NCBI RefSeq assembly: GCF_900640115.1
Contig: NZ_CAAAIW010000021.1
Coordinates: 1 to 53,774 of the forward strand
Source: Legionella yabuuchiae
GTDB lineage: Bacteria; Pseudomonadota; Gammaproteobacteria; Legionellales; Legionellaceae
DNA length: 53,774 bases
Direction of reading: 5' to 3'
This document shows, in pieces, positions 1 through 9,309 of this stretch. Both the position numbers and the translations under genes were made by a program. The notes below the pieces were generated by a model. That model was not told the DNA's origin. It ran no database searches and saw only the letters and a program-made list of their open reading frames with translations. Numbering within the stretch: position 1 is the first letter of the stretch; each line of letters begins with the position of its first letter.

Positions 1-90
1 ACCTGATCCCATCCCGAACTCAGAAGTGAAACAGACGTACGCCGATGATAGTGTGGGGTCTCCCCATGTGAAAGTAGGTCATCGCCAGGG
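1..90 (+). rRNA. rrf: 5S ribosomal RNA, 3' part
   Basis: The first 90 bases match the 3' three quarters of a bacterial 5S rRNA. They contain the conserved stretches CCGAACTCAGAAGTGAAAC, GCCGATGATAGTGTGGGGT and CTCCCCATGTGAAAGTAGG, ending at ATCGCCAGG. The 5' end lies outside the window, so an rRNA operon ends here. A Rho-independent terminator follows directly. Confidence 0.95.
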
Positions 91-100
91 TTTTATCCCT

Positions 101-137
101 AAAGCCAGCTTTGTCATTCACTGCTGGCTTTTTTTTT
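101..137 (+). terminator. Rho-independent terminator of the rRNA operon
   Basis: AAAGCCAGC (101-109) pairs with GCTGGCTTT (123-131) around a 13-base loop and runs into nine T residues. It stands just after the 5S rRNA and closes the rRNA transcript. Confidence 0.9.
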
Positions 138-312
138 GACTTAAAATACATTGCGCGCGAAAACAAGCGACCGTAATTTTTATAAAAAATCGACTCGGCA
201 AGGCCTCTAAAGTTTTTTGCGCACATGAGTGTTTAGTTCATGTACCGACCAAGCGTTTTTCAAGCCTACAAAATTGAAACAGTATCTTCCTATTGAGACT
301 TGTCGCTCGAGT

Positions 313-1293
313 TTAAACGTACGAAGGAATCATTGCACTCGGCTTAGCTGCCGAAATTAAATGCTCTCGCAATTGTTGGAGTTCACCTGTCCTCACTTCA
401 TTGAGGCGAAGAAGTACATCTAAATCGTGTCGAAAATAACGCGAATCGGGGAAAAATGGTGCCCGCATGCAAACATTCTCGCGGCCGCGTAATAATACTA
501 AACTGCTCATCTCGGCTAAACCTGGAGTATCGAAGCGAACTGGAGAAAACCATGAGCTCTCTCTTTGTGTTCTATAATGATAAACGGTTAAAGTACGCGG
601 TAACCTCGGCTCTTTAAATGAAGGGCACGGGGAAAATGGGCGATCTCGCCAACAAAATTCATGAGCCACATGGGCGGGCACATTAAGCTGCGCCTTAAGT
701 ATCTTTTCCAAAACCGGCTGCAAACGGCTACGAATTTCATCAACTACTCGATCTCGATCATCAAAATACACATTGCCAGCAGGAGGCCCCTCTTCATGAA
801 TCTGAATATATTCTTCAAATGCCGTTCTAAGTTCTGTAAATTCAAAATGCACACTTTGGTGTCGCTCGCCGTTTTGGAAATAAGAAAGTCCGTAAGCTTT
901 TATCGCATCGATACGGGCTAGCATTGTTCCTTTCGTTTCATCATCCATGTGACGTTCTAACATACGGCACATGTGGGTGTCTTTAGCCCAATAGGCATAT
1001 TCATAAGCGGAACAAGTGAATGTTCGAGAAGAACGATCGGTGAATTTCCCTTGATAGCATAAGACTTGTTGTATCTTTTCGTTTTGCCCTTGAAAGACTT
1101 CTGTAAATAATTGCTCTGCTTTATCTTGTTCGCCATATGAAACACGTTTTAAGAATGTCTCTAATAAGCGTAAAGGTTTGAAAAGAGAGTGCAGGCGCCG
1201 TGAAGTATTCTCTAGATTGATGATGTCTGATTCATTTTTTAAATAAGCGCCAATTTTCAACAGCAGTTCATCAGATAGCGCAGATAGCGTCAT
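313..1293 (-). CDS. F-box protein, candidate Dot/Icm effector
   Basis: A 326-residue protein with an F-box at residues 3-45 (LSDELLLKIGAYL, then LENTSRRLHSLF). F-boxes bind Skp1 in eukaryotic SCF ubiquitin ligases and are rare in bacteria outside host-associated lineages. Residues 95-163 (AYEYAYWAKDTHMCRMLE ... NGERHQSVHFEFTEL) and 205-250 (VPAHVAHEFCWRDRPF, then LPRTLTVYHY), plus the tail LNEVRTGELQQLREHL, resemble regions that recur, from memory, in Legionella effector-like proteins. No signal peptide or membrane segment is seen. AGGGGGA lies 6 bases before the ATG. The gene stands alone between the rRNA operon and a divergent unknown gene. Secretion and host ubiquitin involvement are inferred. 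Confidence 0.7.
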   Translation of the reverse strand: MTLSALSDELLLKIGAYLKNESDIINLENTSRRLHSLFKPLRLLETFLKRVSYGEQDKAEQLFTEVFQGQNEKIQQVLCYQGKFTDRSSRTFTCSAYEYAYWAKDTHMCRMLERHMDDETKGTMLARIDAIKAYGLSYFQNGERHQSVHFEFTELRTAFEEYIQIHEEGPPAGNVYFDDRDRVVDEIRSRLQPVLEKILKAQLNVPAHVAHEFCWRDRPFSPCPSFKEPRLPRTLTVYHYRTQRESSWFSPVRFDTPGLAEMSSLVLLRGRENVCMRAPFFPDSRYFRHDLDVLLRLNEVRTGELQQLREHLISAAKPSAMIPSYV

Positions 1294-1309
1294 TTATTCC
1301 CCCTAACTA

Positions 1310-1326
1310 AGGCAAAGCTTTTGCCT
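1310..1326. repeat. Short palindrome upstream of the F-box gene
   Basis: AGGCAAA and TTTGCCT form a 7-bp inverted repeat around GCT, 17 bases upstream of the F-box start codon. It could form a leader hairpin or an operator. There is no T-run to make it a terminator. Confidence 0.4.
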
Positions 1327-1575
1327 CCTCTTGGATTTATATACCCGTGATCGTTCAAAAATACGTGTTTTTAGGTGCCTTTATTATTTGTCCTGTCGCA
1401 TTTTAAAAAGCGAGTAATGGCTCATTCGCTTGCGAGTTTTTTAACATGCGGCAGGGAGAAAAAGAAACAGCATAAATCACGCATTTTGAAGTTGATTGGG
1501 TATATAACATAAATCCGAAAGCTAAGGTAGCAGTTTGTGCCTCTCAAGCTCACATTTCGCACCGAGCGAAATAAC

Positions 1576-1672
1576 AACCATTAATGTCATTTTGACTCGT
1601 ACTAAGAAAATTATTTACAATTCTATAAAATTATATCGCAAGATTAGGCAGATTGAATTAAAATTAATGGTT
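1576..1672. repeat. 10-bp inverted repeat flanking the promoter
   Basis: AACCATTAAT at 1576-1585 and its exact reverse complement ATTAATGGTT at 1663-1672 lie either side of the promoter at 1592-1621, with 77 bases between them. Paired operators for a repressor, or ends of a small element, are possible. This could also be chance in AT-rich DNA. Confidence 0.5.
1592..1621 (+). promoter_or_regulatory. Sigma70-like promoter of the 929-residue unknown gene
   Basis: TTGACT (1592-1597) and TACAAT (1616-1621) each match consensus at five of six positions and are 18 bp apart. Transcription would start near 1628, about 75 bases before the proposed start codon. This is the best promoter match in the gap. 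Confidence 0.6.
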
Positions 1673-1703
1673 ACATAGTGTTGAATGTATTGTGTTGTAT
1701 GGT

Positions 1704-4493
1704 ATGCAGTTAAGTCGTCTTCATAAATTTTCACATGATCTCTCTTTAGTCTCGGACAAGACCAAAGAGGATAGAGACTTACTTGAAACTATTAATACGT
1801 TTCTTGAAACCTTAGAGACTAACACTAGATCAGAACAAGTAGAGTTATCCCCAGAACAAGATCAAGCTATTGAAGATTATGTGATCAAGTTATTTGCTCG
1901 ACGTCGTAAAATGATAAAAGATACCCCAGATGATTATACGCTGTCGAACTCTACTGCCAATCAATTATGGGTTGCATACGCGCAAGATTTGGAAGATCTC
2001 CCGAACCGTACGTATTTACAAATATTATTTCCAGAGGTCACTAATAAAAAGGATCCCAATACACTGAATTTTTTGCATGAAAGCAAAGACCTTCAAAGTT
2101 TTTATTTAGCAGAGGACGAATTAACTTTATGCCAAGTAAGTGGTCTTTTATCACGCACTTCACACGGATTGCCACTCTCAACCTATCGACAAAACAAACT
2201 TTCCAAGACTTATCCGTTATCAATTAAAGAACTCAGTAGATTACGACCTAAACCAGAGCGCAGTGTTAGTATTCATTATCGTGGTTATGAATACACGACA
2301 TTTTGGGCCTATCTAGAGCGCTCAGCGTTTGAAAAATGGGAGGCAAAAGGTAAACCTCCGCGAATGGCGGTTGTGGAACTCTACGAGCTGTTGCAATATT
2401 TTTTTGACACTAGCTCACGCAGTCGAAGCGAATTTCGCACAAGAGTACTCGCTTTAAATAATACCTTGGAAGAATACCCAGTCGATGATGTCAATGCTTT
2501 TTATGGACAAGGAATTGAAGTAGAAGGAGGCTCTTTCTTAATCAATATACTCCTGGATTGTCTTGTACAAGACTTCTCAACATTACTTCCCAAAATGCTG
2601 GGCGTTGCTAAATGGGTCGCCCAGTTCGATGCTTCCTTTATTTTGAATATCCCTACAATGAGGCCTTTTTACGAATCATTACATCTTGGTCCTGGATTTA
2701 CGGTCGATGATTTGAGTGTACACATACAGCGCTTAATAGAATCGCACAGTGAATATGAAGATGATCTGGCTTGGATCATGAGAGAACTTCAATCTTCCCA
2801 GTCCCTTAATAAAGCAATTATTAAGGCAATCATCGCATTATATGGAAAGCGGTGGCCTAGCATTATGGGTACTAAACTAGATTATACTAACACAGGTGCG
2901 GATGACCCTTGGAAAAAGCTTGCCCAGTGTTTAAGTGGCGCAGACCTTGTGCCCAAGGATTATTATTTATTACTGATGCCGACTCTAAAGACAACGTTTG
3001 ACCCCATTGGAAAACAAAGCACCGTAAACTTTAGCCTGGATGATACGTTGCTTTCTGAGGATGGTCAGGAATTAATTTATCTTCCTTATTGTAAACGACA
3101 GCTCGAGACACAAGGTACCTTTTATGTTCCAAGCGTTGTGTTTGGCCCTCCACCACGCCCTTTAAGTAAAATTGAGAAAGAGCGATTAAAACTGAATTCA
3201 AAATACAGGCGATATCTAAAAACGTATGAACAAGACGCCATTGACCCGCTTGCAATCTCTACCGTATTAGCGATTTGGAACCTTGTTAATCGCAGCCTAT
3301 ATCCGATTGGGTTACTCTATGCACAAAATTATAGCCCGATACAATTGACCGCAGCAGAACAAGCCTTTGATGAATTTCAGGTTTTTTATGAGGCCTTACC
3401 AAGTCGAGAAAGGACTCGATTAGATAACCATACGATTATTTATCATGGTCAAAAGAAGACATTTGGAGTGATATTAGACCAAGTTCATAAAGATGAATGT
3501 GTGGCTTTGAGTTGTCGCTGGTTTTTGCAATTAGTGGTGGATTATTTCCCATGGATGAAATTTAGAAAAGATATCGAAGCGAGTCCATCGGTTTCTATAG
3601 ATGAAATTCGGCTAGCCTCACAAAAGAGGCTGATCAGTAAAAATGGTGGTGAGAAACTCATTAGCCAACTTCAAAAAATATATATATCACTGCTCAGCCA
3701 TAGATTTCTCGAAAGAACCCATAGAATAACTGGTTTTGATTATCGCAATGATGTTCCAGGCATAGGATTAAAGCTATTTAATCTTTTAGATCCTTTTTTT
3801 ATGAGCGAACATTTTAAATCCGCTCATGAAACCTATATTGAATTGATCAAAATGGTTAATGAAGCCTTAACCAATGAAGTAGATTCACTCCATACCGATA
3901 CACGAAGATGGTTAAAAACCATTATGACGGAAGAGTTGTTTATAAATAGTTTCTGGCTAGATTTAAAAGTGATGCTAACTATCTTCCCAATACTGATGCC
4001 GAACAATTTAACGATGCAGGATGCCGTTATTAAAGCTATGATTTCTCAAAAGCATCCGGTCGTGAGAGAACTGTATTTTAATCTTTTTTGCTTAAGAGGG
4101 TTGGATGCGCAGGCCATTGGTTTAATAAAAAGCTGGCTTGAAAATAATCCCATCAATCTGGGCGAAGACGATGTATTGTTGACCTTAAATGATTTAATTG
4201 CAAAAAGATTGTCTCAGGAAGGCTCTAAATGTACTAGAGCAAGATTAGGGTTTCATCATCAACGTGCGGTTGTCAAAAAGGATTGGGAGAGGGTTATTTC
4301 AAACGGATTTAAATTTTTGCCAGAAACCGTCGAGTCGGTAACGGATTTGTTGCCGCATGTAGAAAACACCTTATTCAGGCTTCGAGTCCCATTAACCCAA
4401 CACTTGCAGCAATATTGGTATAATCTGACTTCGAGACGTTTGGTACCAGTGACATTGTCTTCTACCAGCGAGGCCCCCTCGTTTACTCTATAA
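1704..4493 (+). CDS. Large protein of unknown function
   Basis: A 929-residue soluble-looking protein that I do not recognise. The ATG at 1704 is preferred; an in-frame GTG at 1692 would add four residues, and neither has a clear ribosome binding site. There is no signal peptide, transmembrane segment, nucleotide-binding loop or repeat array. The sequence looks helical, with Trp/Tyr/Phe-rich stretches such as HYRGYEYTTFWAYLERSAF (about residues 190-210) and a proline-rich patch VVFGPPPRPLSKIEKERLK (about 480-500). The last 20 residues are Ser/Thr-rich. Size, isolation, own promoter and an F-box effector candidate as neighbour fit an accessory or secreted protein in Legionellales, but that is inference from context. 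It ends 5 bases from the convergent transporter gene. Confidence 0.75.
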   Translation: MQLSRLHKFSHDLSLVSDKTKEDRDLLETINTFLETLETNTRSEQVELSPEQDQAIEDYVIKLFARRRKMIKDTPDDYTLSNSTANQLWVAYAQDLEDLPNRTYLQILFPEVTNKKDPNTLNFLHESKDLQSFYLAEDELTLCQVSGLLSRTSHGLPLSTYRQNKLSKTYPLSIKELSRLRPKPERSVSIHYRGYEYTTFWAYLERSAFEKWEAKGKPPRMAVVELYELLQYFFDTSSRSRSEFRTRVLALNNTLEEYPVDDVNAFYGQGIEVEGGSFLINILLDCLVQDFSTLLPKMLGVAKWVAQFDASFILNIPTMRPFYESLHLGPGFTVDDLSVHIQRLIESHSEYEDDLAWIMRELQSSQSLNKAIIKAIIALYGKRWPSIMGTKLDYTNTGADDPWKKLAQCLSGADLVPKDYYLLLMPTLKTTFDPIGKQSTVNFSLDDTLLSEDGQELIYLPYCKRQLETQGTFYVPSVVFGPPPRPLSKIEKERLKLNSKYRRYLKTYEQDAIDPLAISTVLAIWNLVNRSLYPIGLLYAQNYSPIQLTAAEQAFDEFQVFYEALPSRERTRLDNHTIIYHGQKKTFGVILDQVHKDECVALSCRWFLQLVVDYFPWMKFRKDIEASPSVSIDEIRLASQKRLISKNGGEKLISQLQKIYISLLSHRFLERTHRITGFDYRNDVPGIGLKLFNLLDPFFMSEHFKSAHETYIELIKMVNEALTNEVDSLHTDTRRWLKTIMTEELFINSFWLDLKVMLTIFPILMPNNLTMQDAVIKAMISQKHPVVRELYFNLFCLRGLDAQAIGLIKSWLENNPINLGEDDVLLTLNDLIAKRLSQEGSKCTRARLGFHHQRAVVKKDWERVISNGFKFLPETVESVTDLLPHVENTLFRLRVPLTQHLQQYWYNLTSRRLVPVTLSSTSEAPSFTL

Positions 4494-4498
4494 GCGTT

Positions 4499-5704
4499 CT
4501 AAAGGCTTTGTTTTATCAAGCGCCTGTGAACAAATCTTAGCGTTAAATTTTGATTCCAGCTAAATACTAATAAAGCCACTATGCCTGCTACTAGGCCCCA
4601 AAAGGCTGAACCAATTCGTAAAAAAGAAATCCCTGAGGCAGAAACAAGAATAGTGATCAGCGCAGGTTCGCGATGTGCTTCCTCTTCTAGAGCTGATTTA
4701 AGATTATTGCCAATGGTGCTCAGCAAAGCGAGTCCAGCAAGGGCGATAATGACTTGCTGTGGGAATGCGGCTACTAAAGCAACCACGGTTGCCCCAAACA
4801 CCCCAAATACAATCCAACATAAACCAGCAAATATTGTCGCTTTATAACGTTTGCTTGGATCCAGATCAGCTTGGCTACTGGCACATATCGCGGCGGTTAT
4901 AGCGGCTAAATTGATTGAAAAACACCCAAAAGGCGCAAAAACCAAACTTACCAAGCCAATCCAGCTAATAATGGGCGAAATTGGAGGTTCATATCCATTC
5001 GCTTTCAATATCGCAGTGCCAGGTAAGTTTTGTGAGGTCATTGTCACTAAAAATAAAGGCAATCCGATGCTAACTAATGACGAAAATGTAAACACGGGCA
5101 CTGTAAAAATAGGTTTTGAGATGGTTAAATGTACTTGGTTAAGATGCAAAATGCCAGTTAGCTTGGCTACTAGTAATCCTACAAACAAAACGGCTAAGAT
5201 AACAAATCGTGGCATAAAGCGCTTTCCGACTAGATAGGTTAGGAACATACTAAACACCACTAAAAACTGCTCTTGCATGGCTGAAAAAATATTCATTCCG
5301 AAGCTGATTAAAATGCCGGCCAGCATGGCTGAGGCCAGAGAGCGAGGGATATGTGCCATGACTCGCTCAAAAATTCCTGTGACTCCCGCTAATATGGTTA
5401 GGCCTGCGGAAAAAATAAACGCGCCAATCGCTTCAGATAAAGAGATTCCACTTAAACTGCCGATTAACAACGCAGCGCCTGGCGTTGACCAGCCTACGAG
5501 AATCGGTGTGCGGTATCGTAAAGATAGGCCGATACAGGTTATGGCAATGCTAACTCCTAGGGCCAAAAGCCATGAACTGATTTCTGCCTCATTCGCCCCA
5601 GTCATACGAGCGGCTTGAAATATAAGAGCGATTGAACTCGTAAATCCAACCATCATTCCAATGAACCCCGCAGTCATTTGACTCACGGAAAAGTAATTAC
5701 GCAT
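4499..5704 (-). CDS. BenE-family transporter (benzoate/H+ symporter-like)
   Basis: A 401-residue inner-membrane protein with about 12 hydrophobic segments and a BenE/YdcO-type sequence: VGWSTPGAALL (about 73-83), a segment ending PRSLASAMLAGILISFG, PLFLVTMTSQNLPG (mid), and FGCFSINLAAITAAIC (about 260-275). E. coli YdcO and Acinetobacter BenE have a similar length (about 390-400). The family imports benzoate or related acids with protons. No aromatic degradation gene is nearby, so the substrate is unknown. It is monocistronic, divergent from nothing, and convergent with the large unknown gene. Confidence 0.85.
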   Translation of the reverse strand: MRNYFSVSQMTAGFIGMMVGFTSSIALIFQAARMTGANEAEISSWLLALGVSIAITCIGLSLRYRTPILVGWSTPGAALLIGSLSGISLSEAIGAFIFSAGLTILAGVTGIFERVMAHIPRSLASAMLAGILISFGMNIFSAMQEQFLVVFSMFLTYLVGKRFMPRFVILAVLFVGLLVAKLTGILHLNQVHLTISKPIFTVPVFTFSSLVSIGLPLFLVTMTSQNLPGTAILKANGYEPPISPIISWIGLVSLVFAPFGCFSINLAAITAAICASSQADLDPSKRYKATIFAGLCWIVFGVFGATVVALVAAFPQQVIIALAGLALLSTIGNNLKSALEEEAHREPALITILVSASGISFLRIGSAFWGLVAGIVALLVFSWNQNLTLRFVHRRLIKQSL

Positions 5705-5820
5705 GATATATCAAACCCTAGAACAATAAATAGTAGAGGCCAAAAAACTTCAGATTGAAGCCGTGCTAGTCTTCACAATATCAATTACGAGATTCACACG
5801 ATGAGCACATAAAATATTAT

Positions 5821-6786
5821 TTATTTAACAAACTGTGCACATATTTTAACATAATTATTTAAACGATCCTCAGATATTTTATTTTCTTGAACCGCTTTTC
5901 TAATCGCGCAACCTGGCGTTTTATGATGATCACAATCGCGAAATTTGCATTGTGATAAATAGGGTTTAAACTCGCGATAACCCGCGGCGATTTCAGCACG
6001 AGACATATGCCATAACCCAAACTCGCGAACGCCTGGCGAGTCAATGAGCGCCCCACCACTTGGCAAATGGTATAATGTCGAATGACTCGTGGTGTGTCTT
6101 CCTAAATTGGATAGCTCCGAAATATGACCCGTTTGAATGCTGGATTCAAACGGCAAAACGCTGGTAATGAGAGAAGATTTGCCTACCCCAGATTGACCTA
6201 CGAAAACACTCACTTGATCATTTAATTGTTGCTTAAGATCAGCTTGATGATTGGCAAAATGTTCACTAGCAAATAGAATAGGATAGCCTAAGGTAAGATA
6301 CTGTTTCTGTAAACGCTCTTTTAATACAGAACAAGGTAAATCGATTTTATTTAATACAATACACGCATTAAGGCCGAGTGATTCAGTCATCACGAGGTAG
6401 CTATCCAGCAATGGCCAAGATAGCTCTGGCTTGGGAGCGGCTACGATCATAACCTGAGTGATATTGGCGGCGACTGGTTTAATTAAACTCCGTTTATCAT
6501 GACGCCCCAAAACGGAGGTTCTTGGATAACGACTGACTACGACTCCCTGTCCGTCTCCTTGTGGCAACCACACGACGCGATCACCAGCGACCAAAGCATC
6601 TAGTGATGGTCGAATGGAGCAGTGATGACGATGTCGTGATTCATCTTCGATTAGAGCGTGTGATCCAAAGCGTGTTATAACTATGCCGTTAGTGGTGCCT
6701 ACTTCTGAGGTGAGGGGCTTTTGAAACGATAATTGTTTTTCTTTTATTCGAGAGGATTGTTGTTTGCTGATTCGACGTTTGCTCAT
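5821..6786 (-). CDS. rsgA: Small ribosomal subunit biogenesis GTPase RsgA
   Basis: RsgA is a circularly permuted GTPase that helps the 30S subunit mature late in assembly. The 321-residue protein has an OB-fold N-terminal region (about 30-100). The GTPase motifs come in permuted order: G4 NKID at 146-149, then G1 GQSGVGKS at 197-204, then G3 DSPG at 249-252. The C-terminal zinc site has C280, C285, H287 and C293. The switch segment GRHTTSH (229-235) is intact. The start has no strong Shine-Dalgarno sequence. It is divergent from cca, whose start is about 60 bases away, in the usual orientation relative to orn in Gammaproteobacteria. Confidence 0.97.
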   Translation of the reverse strand: MSKRRISKQQSSRIKEKQLSFQKPLTSEVGTTNGIVITRFGSHALIEDESRHRHHCSIRPSLDALVAGDRVVWLPQGDGQGVVVSRYPRTSVLGRHDKRSLIKPVAANITQVMIVAAPKPELSWPLLDSYLVMTESLGLNACIVLNKIDLPCSVLKERLQKQYLTLGYPILFASEHFANHQADLKQQLNDQVSVFVGQSGVGKSSLITSVLPFESSIQTGHISELSNLGRHTTSHSTLYHLPSGGALIDSPGVREFGLWHMSRAEIAAGYREFKPYLSQCKFRDCDHHKTPGCAIRKAVQENKISEDRLNNYVKICAQFVK

Positions 6787-6847
6787 GATTTATTATGGAC
6801 TATGATTGAAAGTAATCTTTTTTAAGTATGAGGGGTAATTGCACCAA

Positions 6848-8077
6848 ATGAAAGTCTATTTAGTGGGTGGAGCTGTGCGAGATACGCTCCTTGGCAGACC
6901 CGTAAAGGAAAAAGATTGGGTGGTGGTTGGTGCAACCCCGGAAGAACTGTTAGCCCAAGGGTTTCAGCAAGTTGGGAAAGATTTCCCAGTGTTTCTTCAT
7001 CCATCGACAGGAGATGAGTATGCATTGGCTAGAACAGAGCGTAAGAAAGGAAGAGGGTATTATGGGTTTACCTGTGATTACAATCCAAATGTGACGCTTG
7101 AAGAAGATTTAGCACGCCGTGATCTCACGATTAATGCGATGGCTATGGATGAACAGGGCACGTTGTATGATCCTTACTACGGCGCACAAGATTTACAGGC
7201 TGGACTATTGCGCCATGTATCGGCTGCGTTTGTTGAAGATCCAGTTCGCGTATTGCGCGTAGCGCGATTTGCAGCGCGGTTTAGCAAGTTAGGGTTTAAA
7301 GTGGCCAATGAGACTCGGCAATTGATGTATCAGATGGTCAAAGACGGCGAGTTGAATCATTTAGTTCCCGAGCGGGTTTGGCAAGAATGGCAACGGAGTC
7401 TATCTGAACCAACTCCAGAAATTTTCATTCAAACACTACGTTCTTGTGGGGCATTAAAGATTATTTTACCGGAATTAGACGCGCTCTATGGCGTGCCAAA
7501 TCCCCCTCGCCACCACCCAGAAATCGATAGTGGTGTTCATACGCTTCAGGTGCTGCAAGCAGCGTGCCGGTTATCTGAGGATGAACTTGTTCGATTTGCA
7601 GCGTTAGTGCATGATTTAGGCAAAGCGAAAACCCCGATGAGCGATTGGCCGTCACACCATCGACATGAGCACTTGGGGTTGGATGTTATACAGTCATTAT
7701 GTGAACGATTGCGAATTCCCAATGAGTACCGTAAGTTGGCACTCATGGTTTGTCGTTATCATTTAAATATTCATCGTTATCATACCTTAAAAGCCAGTAC
7801 GGTGGTTTCAATCCTTGAGAAAGCCGATGCGTTCAGACGCCCCGAGTTATTTCAAAAAATGCTACTTGCATCTCAGGCAGACTCTTTAGGAAAAAATGGG
7901 GAGGGTAATGAATATACGGAAATCGCCTTATGGCAAAAAGCGCTCAAGATCTGCCAATCGGTTTCCGCTAAACCCTTGGTAGAGGAAGGACTAAAAGGTG
8001 AGGCGATTAAAAACGAGTTGCACAAGCAACGTATAAATCGGTTACAATCCGTCAAAGAAAAACGGGTTAATGAGTAG
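6848..8077 (+). CDS. cca: CCA-adding tRNA nucleotidyltransferase
   Basis: Adds or repairs the 3' CCA of tRNAs. The family starts [12 protein letters not shown], so the ATG at 6848 is chosen over an in-frame TTG at 6839; GAGGGG lies 11 bases upstream. The protein has 409 residues (E. coli 412). The nucleotidyltransferase head spans residues 1-140, with GGAVRD at 7-12, metal residues E21 and D23 (E. coli has D21 and D23), and [10 protein letters not shown]-terminal HD phosphohydrolase domain of the gammaproteobacterial type contains [11 protein letters not shown] and HHRHEHLG. It leads the cca-orn-queH-CDF transporter gene string. Confidence 0.97.
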   Translation: MKVYLVGGAVRDTLLGRPVKEKDWVVVGATPEELLAQGFQQVGKDFPVFLHPSTGDEYALARTERKKGRGYYGFTCDYNPNVTLEEDLARRDLTINAMAMDEQGTLYDPYYGAQDLQAGLLRHVSAAFVEDPVRVLRVARFAARFSKLGFKVANETRQLMYQMVKDGELNHLVPERVWQEWQRSLSEPTPEIFIQTLRSCGALKIILPELDALYGVPNPPRHHPEIDSGVHTLQVLQAACRLSEDELVRFAALVHDLGKAKTPMSDWPSHHRHEHLGLDVIQSLCERLRIPNEYRKLALMVCRYHLNIHRYHTLKASTVVSILEKADAFRRPELFQKMLLASQADSLGKNGEGNEYTEIALWQKALKICQSVSAKPLVEEGLKGEAIKNELHKQRINRLQSVKEKRVNE

Positions 8078-8085
8078 GAAAGAAG

Positions 8086-8640
8086 ATGAAACATAGTCAG
8101 AATCTTATCTGGATTGATCTCGAAATGACGGGTTTAAATCCTGAAACCGATCGCATAATAGAAATCGCAACAATCGTCACAGACGCGCAACTTAATATTT
8201 TAGCCGAAGGTCCTGTGTTTGCGGTTCATCAGCCTGAAGCGTTATTAAATGCTATGGATGAGTGGAATACCCGGCAACACAATCAATCCGGGTTAGTCAC
8301 GAGGGTTAAAGAAAGTAAGATCTCTGAAGCAGAGGCGGAAGAAAAAACGATTCAGTTTCTTAGCCAATACCTTGACAAAGGGCAGTCTCCCATGTGTGGG
8401 AACAGCATTTGCCAAGATCGTCGATTTCTAGTGCGTTATATGCCTAAGTTGGCGGACTTTTTTCATTATCGCAATCTTGATGTGAGCACGTTAAAAGAGT
8501 TGGCGGCGCGATGGAATCCGAAGCTCTTAAGTGGCGTCAAAAAGCAATCCAAACACTTAGCGTTAGATGATATTAAGGACTCTATTGAAGAGTTGGTTTA
8601 TTATCGAAAGCATTTTATCGCATTATCTAAAGAGGAATAA
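8086..8640 (+). CDS. orn: Oligoribonuclease
   Basis: A 184-residue 3'-5' exoribonuclease that degrades di- to pentanucleotides, the last step of RNA turnover, and also pGpG from cyclic-di-GMP breakdown. All DEDDh catalytic residues are present: D11 and E13 (IDLEMTGL), D111 (CQDRRF), H157 and D162. The start has AGGAAAGAAG immediately upstream. It lies 8 bases after cca and 6 before queH, probably in one transcript. Confidence 0.97.
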   Translation: MKHSQNLIWIDLEMTGLNPETDRIIEIATIVTDAQLNILAEGPVFAVHQPEALLNAMDEWNTRQHNQSGLVTRVKESKISEAEAEEKTIQFLSQYLDKGQSPMCGNSICQDRRFLVRYMPKLADFFHYRNLDVSTLKELAARWNPKLLSGVKKQSKHLALDDIKDSIEELVYYRKHFIALSKEE

Positions 8641-8646
8641 CATCCT

Positions 8647-9309
8647 ATGGTTACACGAGAAAGGTTAGAATTACCAAACGGGGCAGCAAGATTGCTGTTG
8701 CATTCATGCTGTGCTCCATGTTCGGGCGAAGTAATGGAAGCGTTGCTGTGCTCAGAAATTAATTTTTCAATATTTTTCTATAATCCGAATATTCATCCTC
8801 TACAAGAATATGAAATCCGAAAACAAGAAAATATCACTTTTGCTGAAAAGCACAATATTCCCTTTATTGATGCAGATTATGACAAAGACAATTGGTTTCA
8901 ACGGGTAAAAGGACTGGAGTGGGAACCGGAGCGAGGAAAACGATGCACCGCTTGTTTTGACATGCGATTTGAGCGAACCGCGTTATATGCTTATGAGCAT
9001 GATTTCCCAGTTATTTCAAGTTCGCTTGGAATTTCACGTTGGAAGGATATGAATCAAATCAATACCTCTGGTGTTCGCGCAGCAGAACGTTATCCAAATC
9101 TAATTTACTGGACTTACAATTGGCGCAAAAATGGTGGGGCCGCGCGTATGTATGAAATTGCGAAACGCGAAGAATTTTACAAACAAGAATATTGCGGTTG
9201 TGTCTATTCATTACGAGATACGAACGCTTGGCGAAAACAAAATGATCGTTGTCGCATTAAAATTGGTGTAAACTACTACCGAAATGATGACCCACAGGAC
9301 AATGAATGA
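8647..9309 (+). CDS. queH: Epoxyqueuosine reductase QueH
   Basis: QueH catalyses the last step of queuosine synthesis in tRNA, reducing epoxyqueuosine; it is the non-homologous alternative to cobalamin-dependent QueG. The 220-residue protein carries the family's cysteines: HSCCAPC with C21, C22 and C25, C100 and C103 in RCTACFDMR, and C183 and C185 in EYCGCVYS. These bind a [4Fe-4S] cluster and a second metal site in characterised members. [15 protein letters not shown] is also typical. Its stop overlaps the start of the CDF transporter (ATGA). tgt, an earlier step of the same pathway, is at 18175. Confidence 0.93.
   Translation: MVTRERLELPNGAARLLLHSCCAPCSGEVMEALLCSEINFSIFFYNPNIHPLQEYEIRKQENITFAEKHNIPFIDADYDKDNWFQRVKGLEWEPERGKRCTACFDMRFERTALYAYEHDFPVISSSLGISRWKDMNQINTSGVRAAERYPNLIYWTYNWRKNGGAARMYEIAKREEFYKQEYCGCVYSLRDTNAWRKQNDRCRIKIGVNYYRNDDPQDNE

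Larger units (their letters stand above)
1294..1691. other. Divergent intergenic region
   Basis: This 398-base gap between the divergent F-box gene and the large unknown gene has no convincing reading frame. It holds the palindrome at 1310-1326, a weak hairpin with a T-run near 1408-1445, a sigma70-like promoter at 1592-1621, and a 10-bp inverted repeat whose arms (1576-1585, 1663-1672) flank that promoter. The sequence becomes AT-rich towards the unknown gene. Confidence 0.6.

Noticed and set aside
1408-1445. Terminator-like hairpin in the F-box/orphan gap
   Set aside because: The stem is short and mismatched and no gene ends before it on the plus strand; kept only as a note in the gap description.
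4581-5618. Three long plus-strand frames antisense to the BenE-like gene
   Set aside because: They mirror a clear membrane transporter gene and show Lys/Ala/Pro-rich composition typical of antisense frames.
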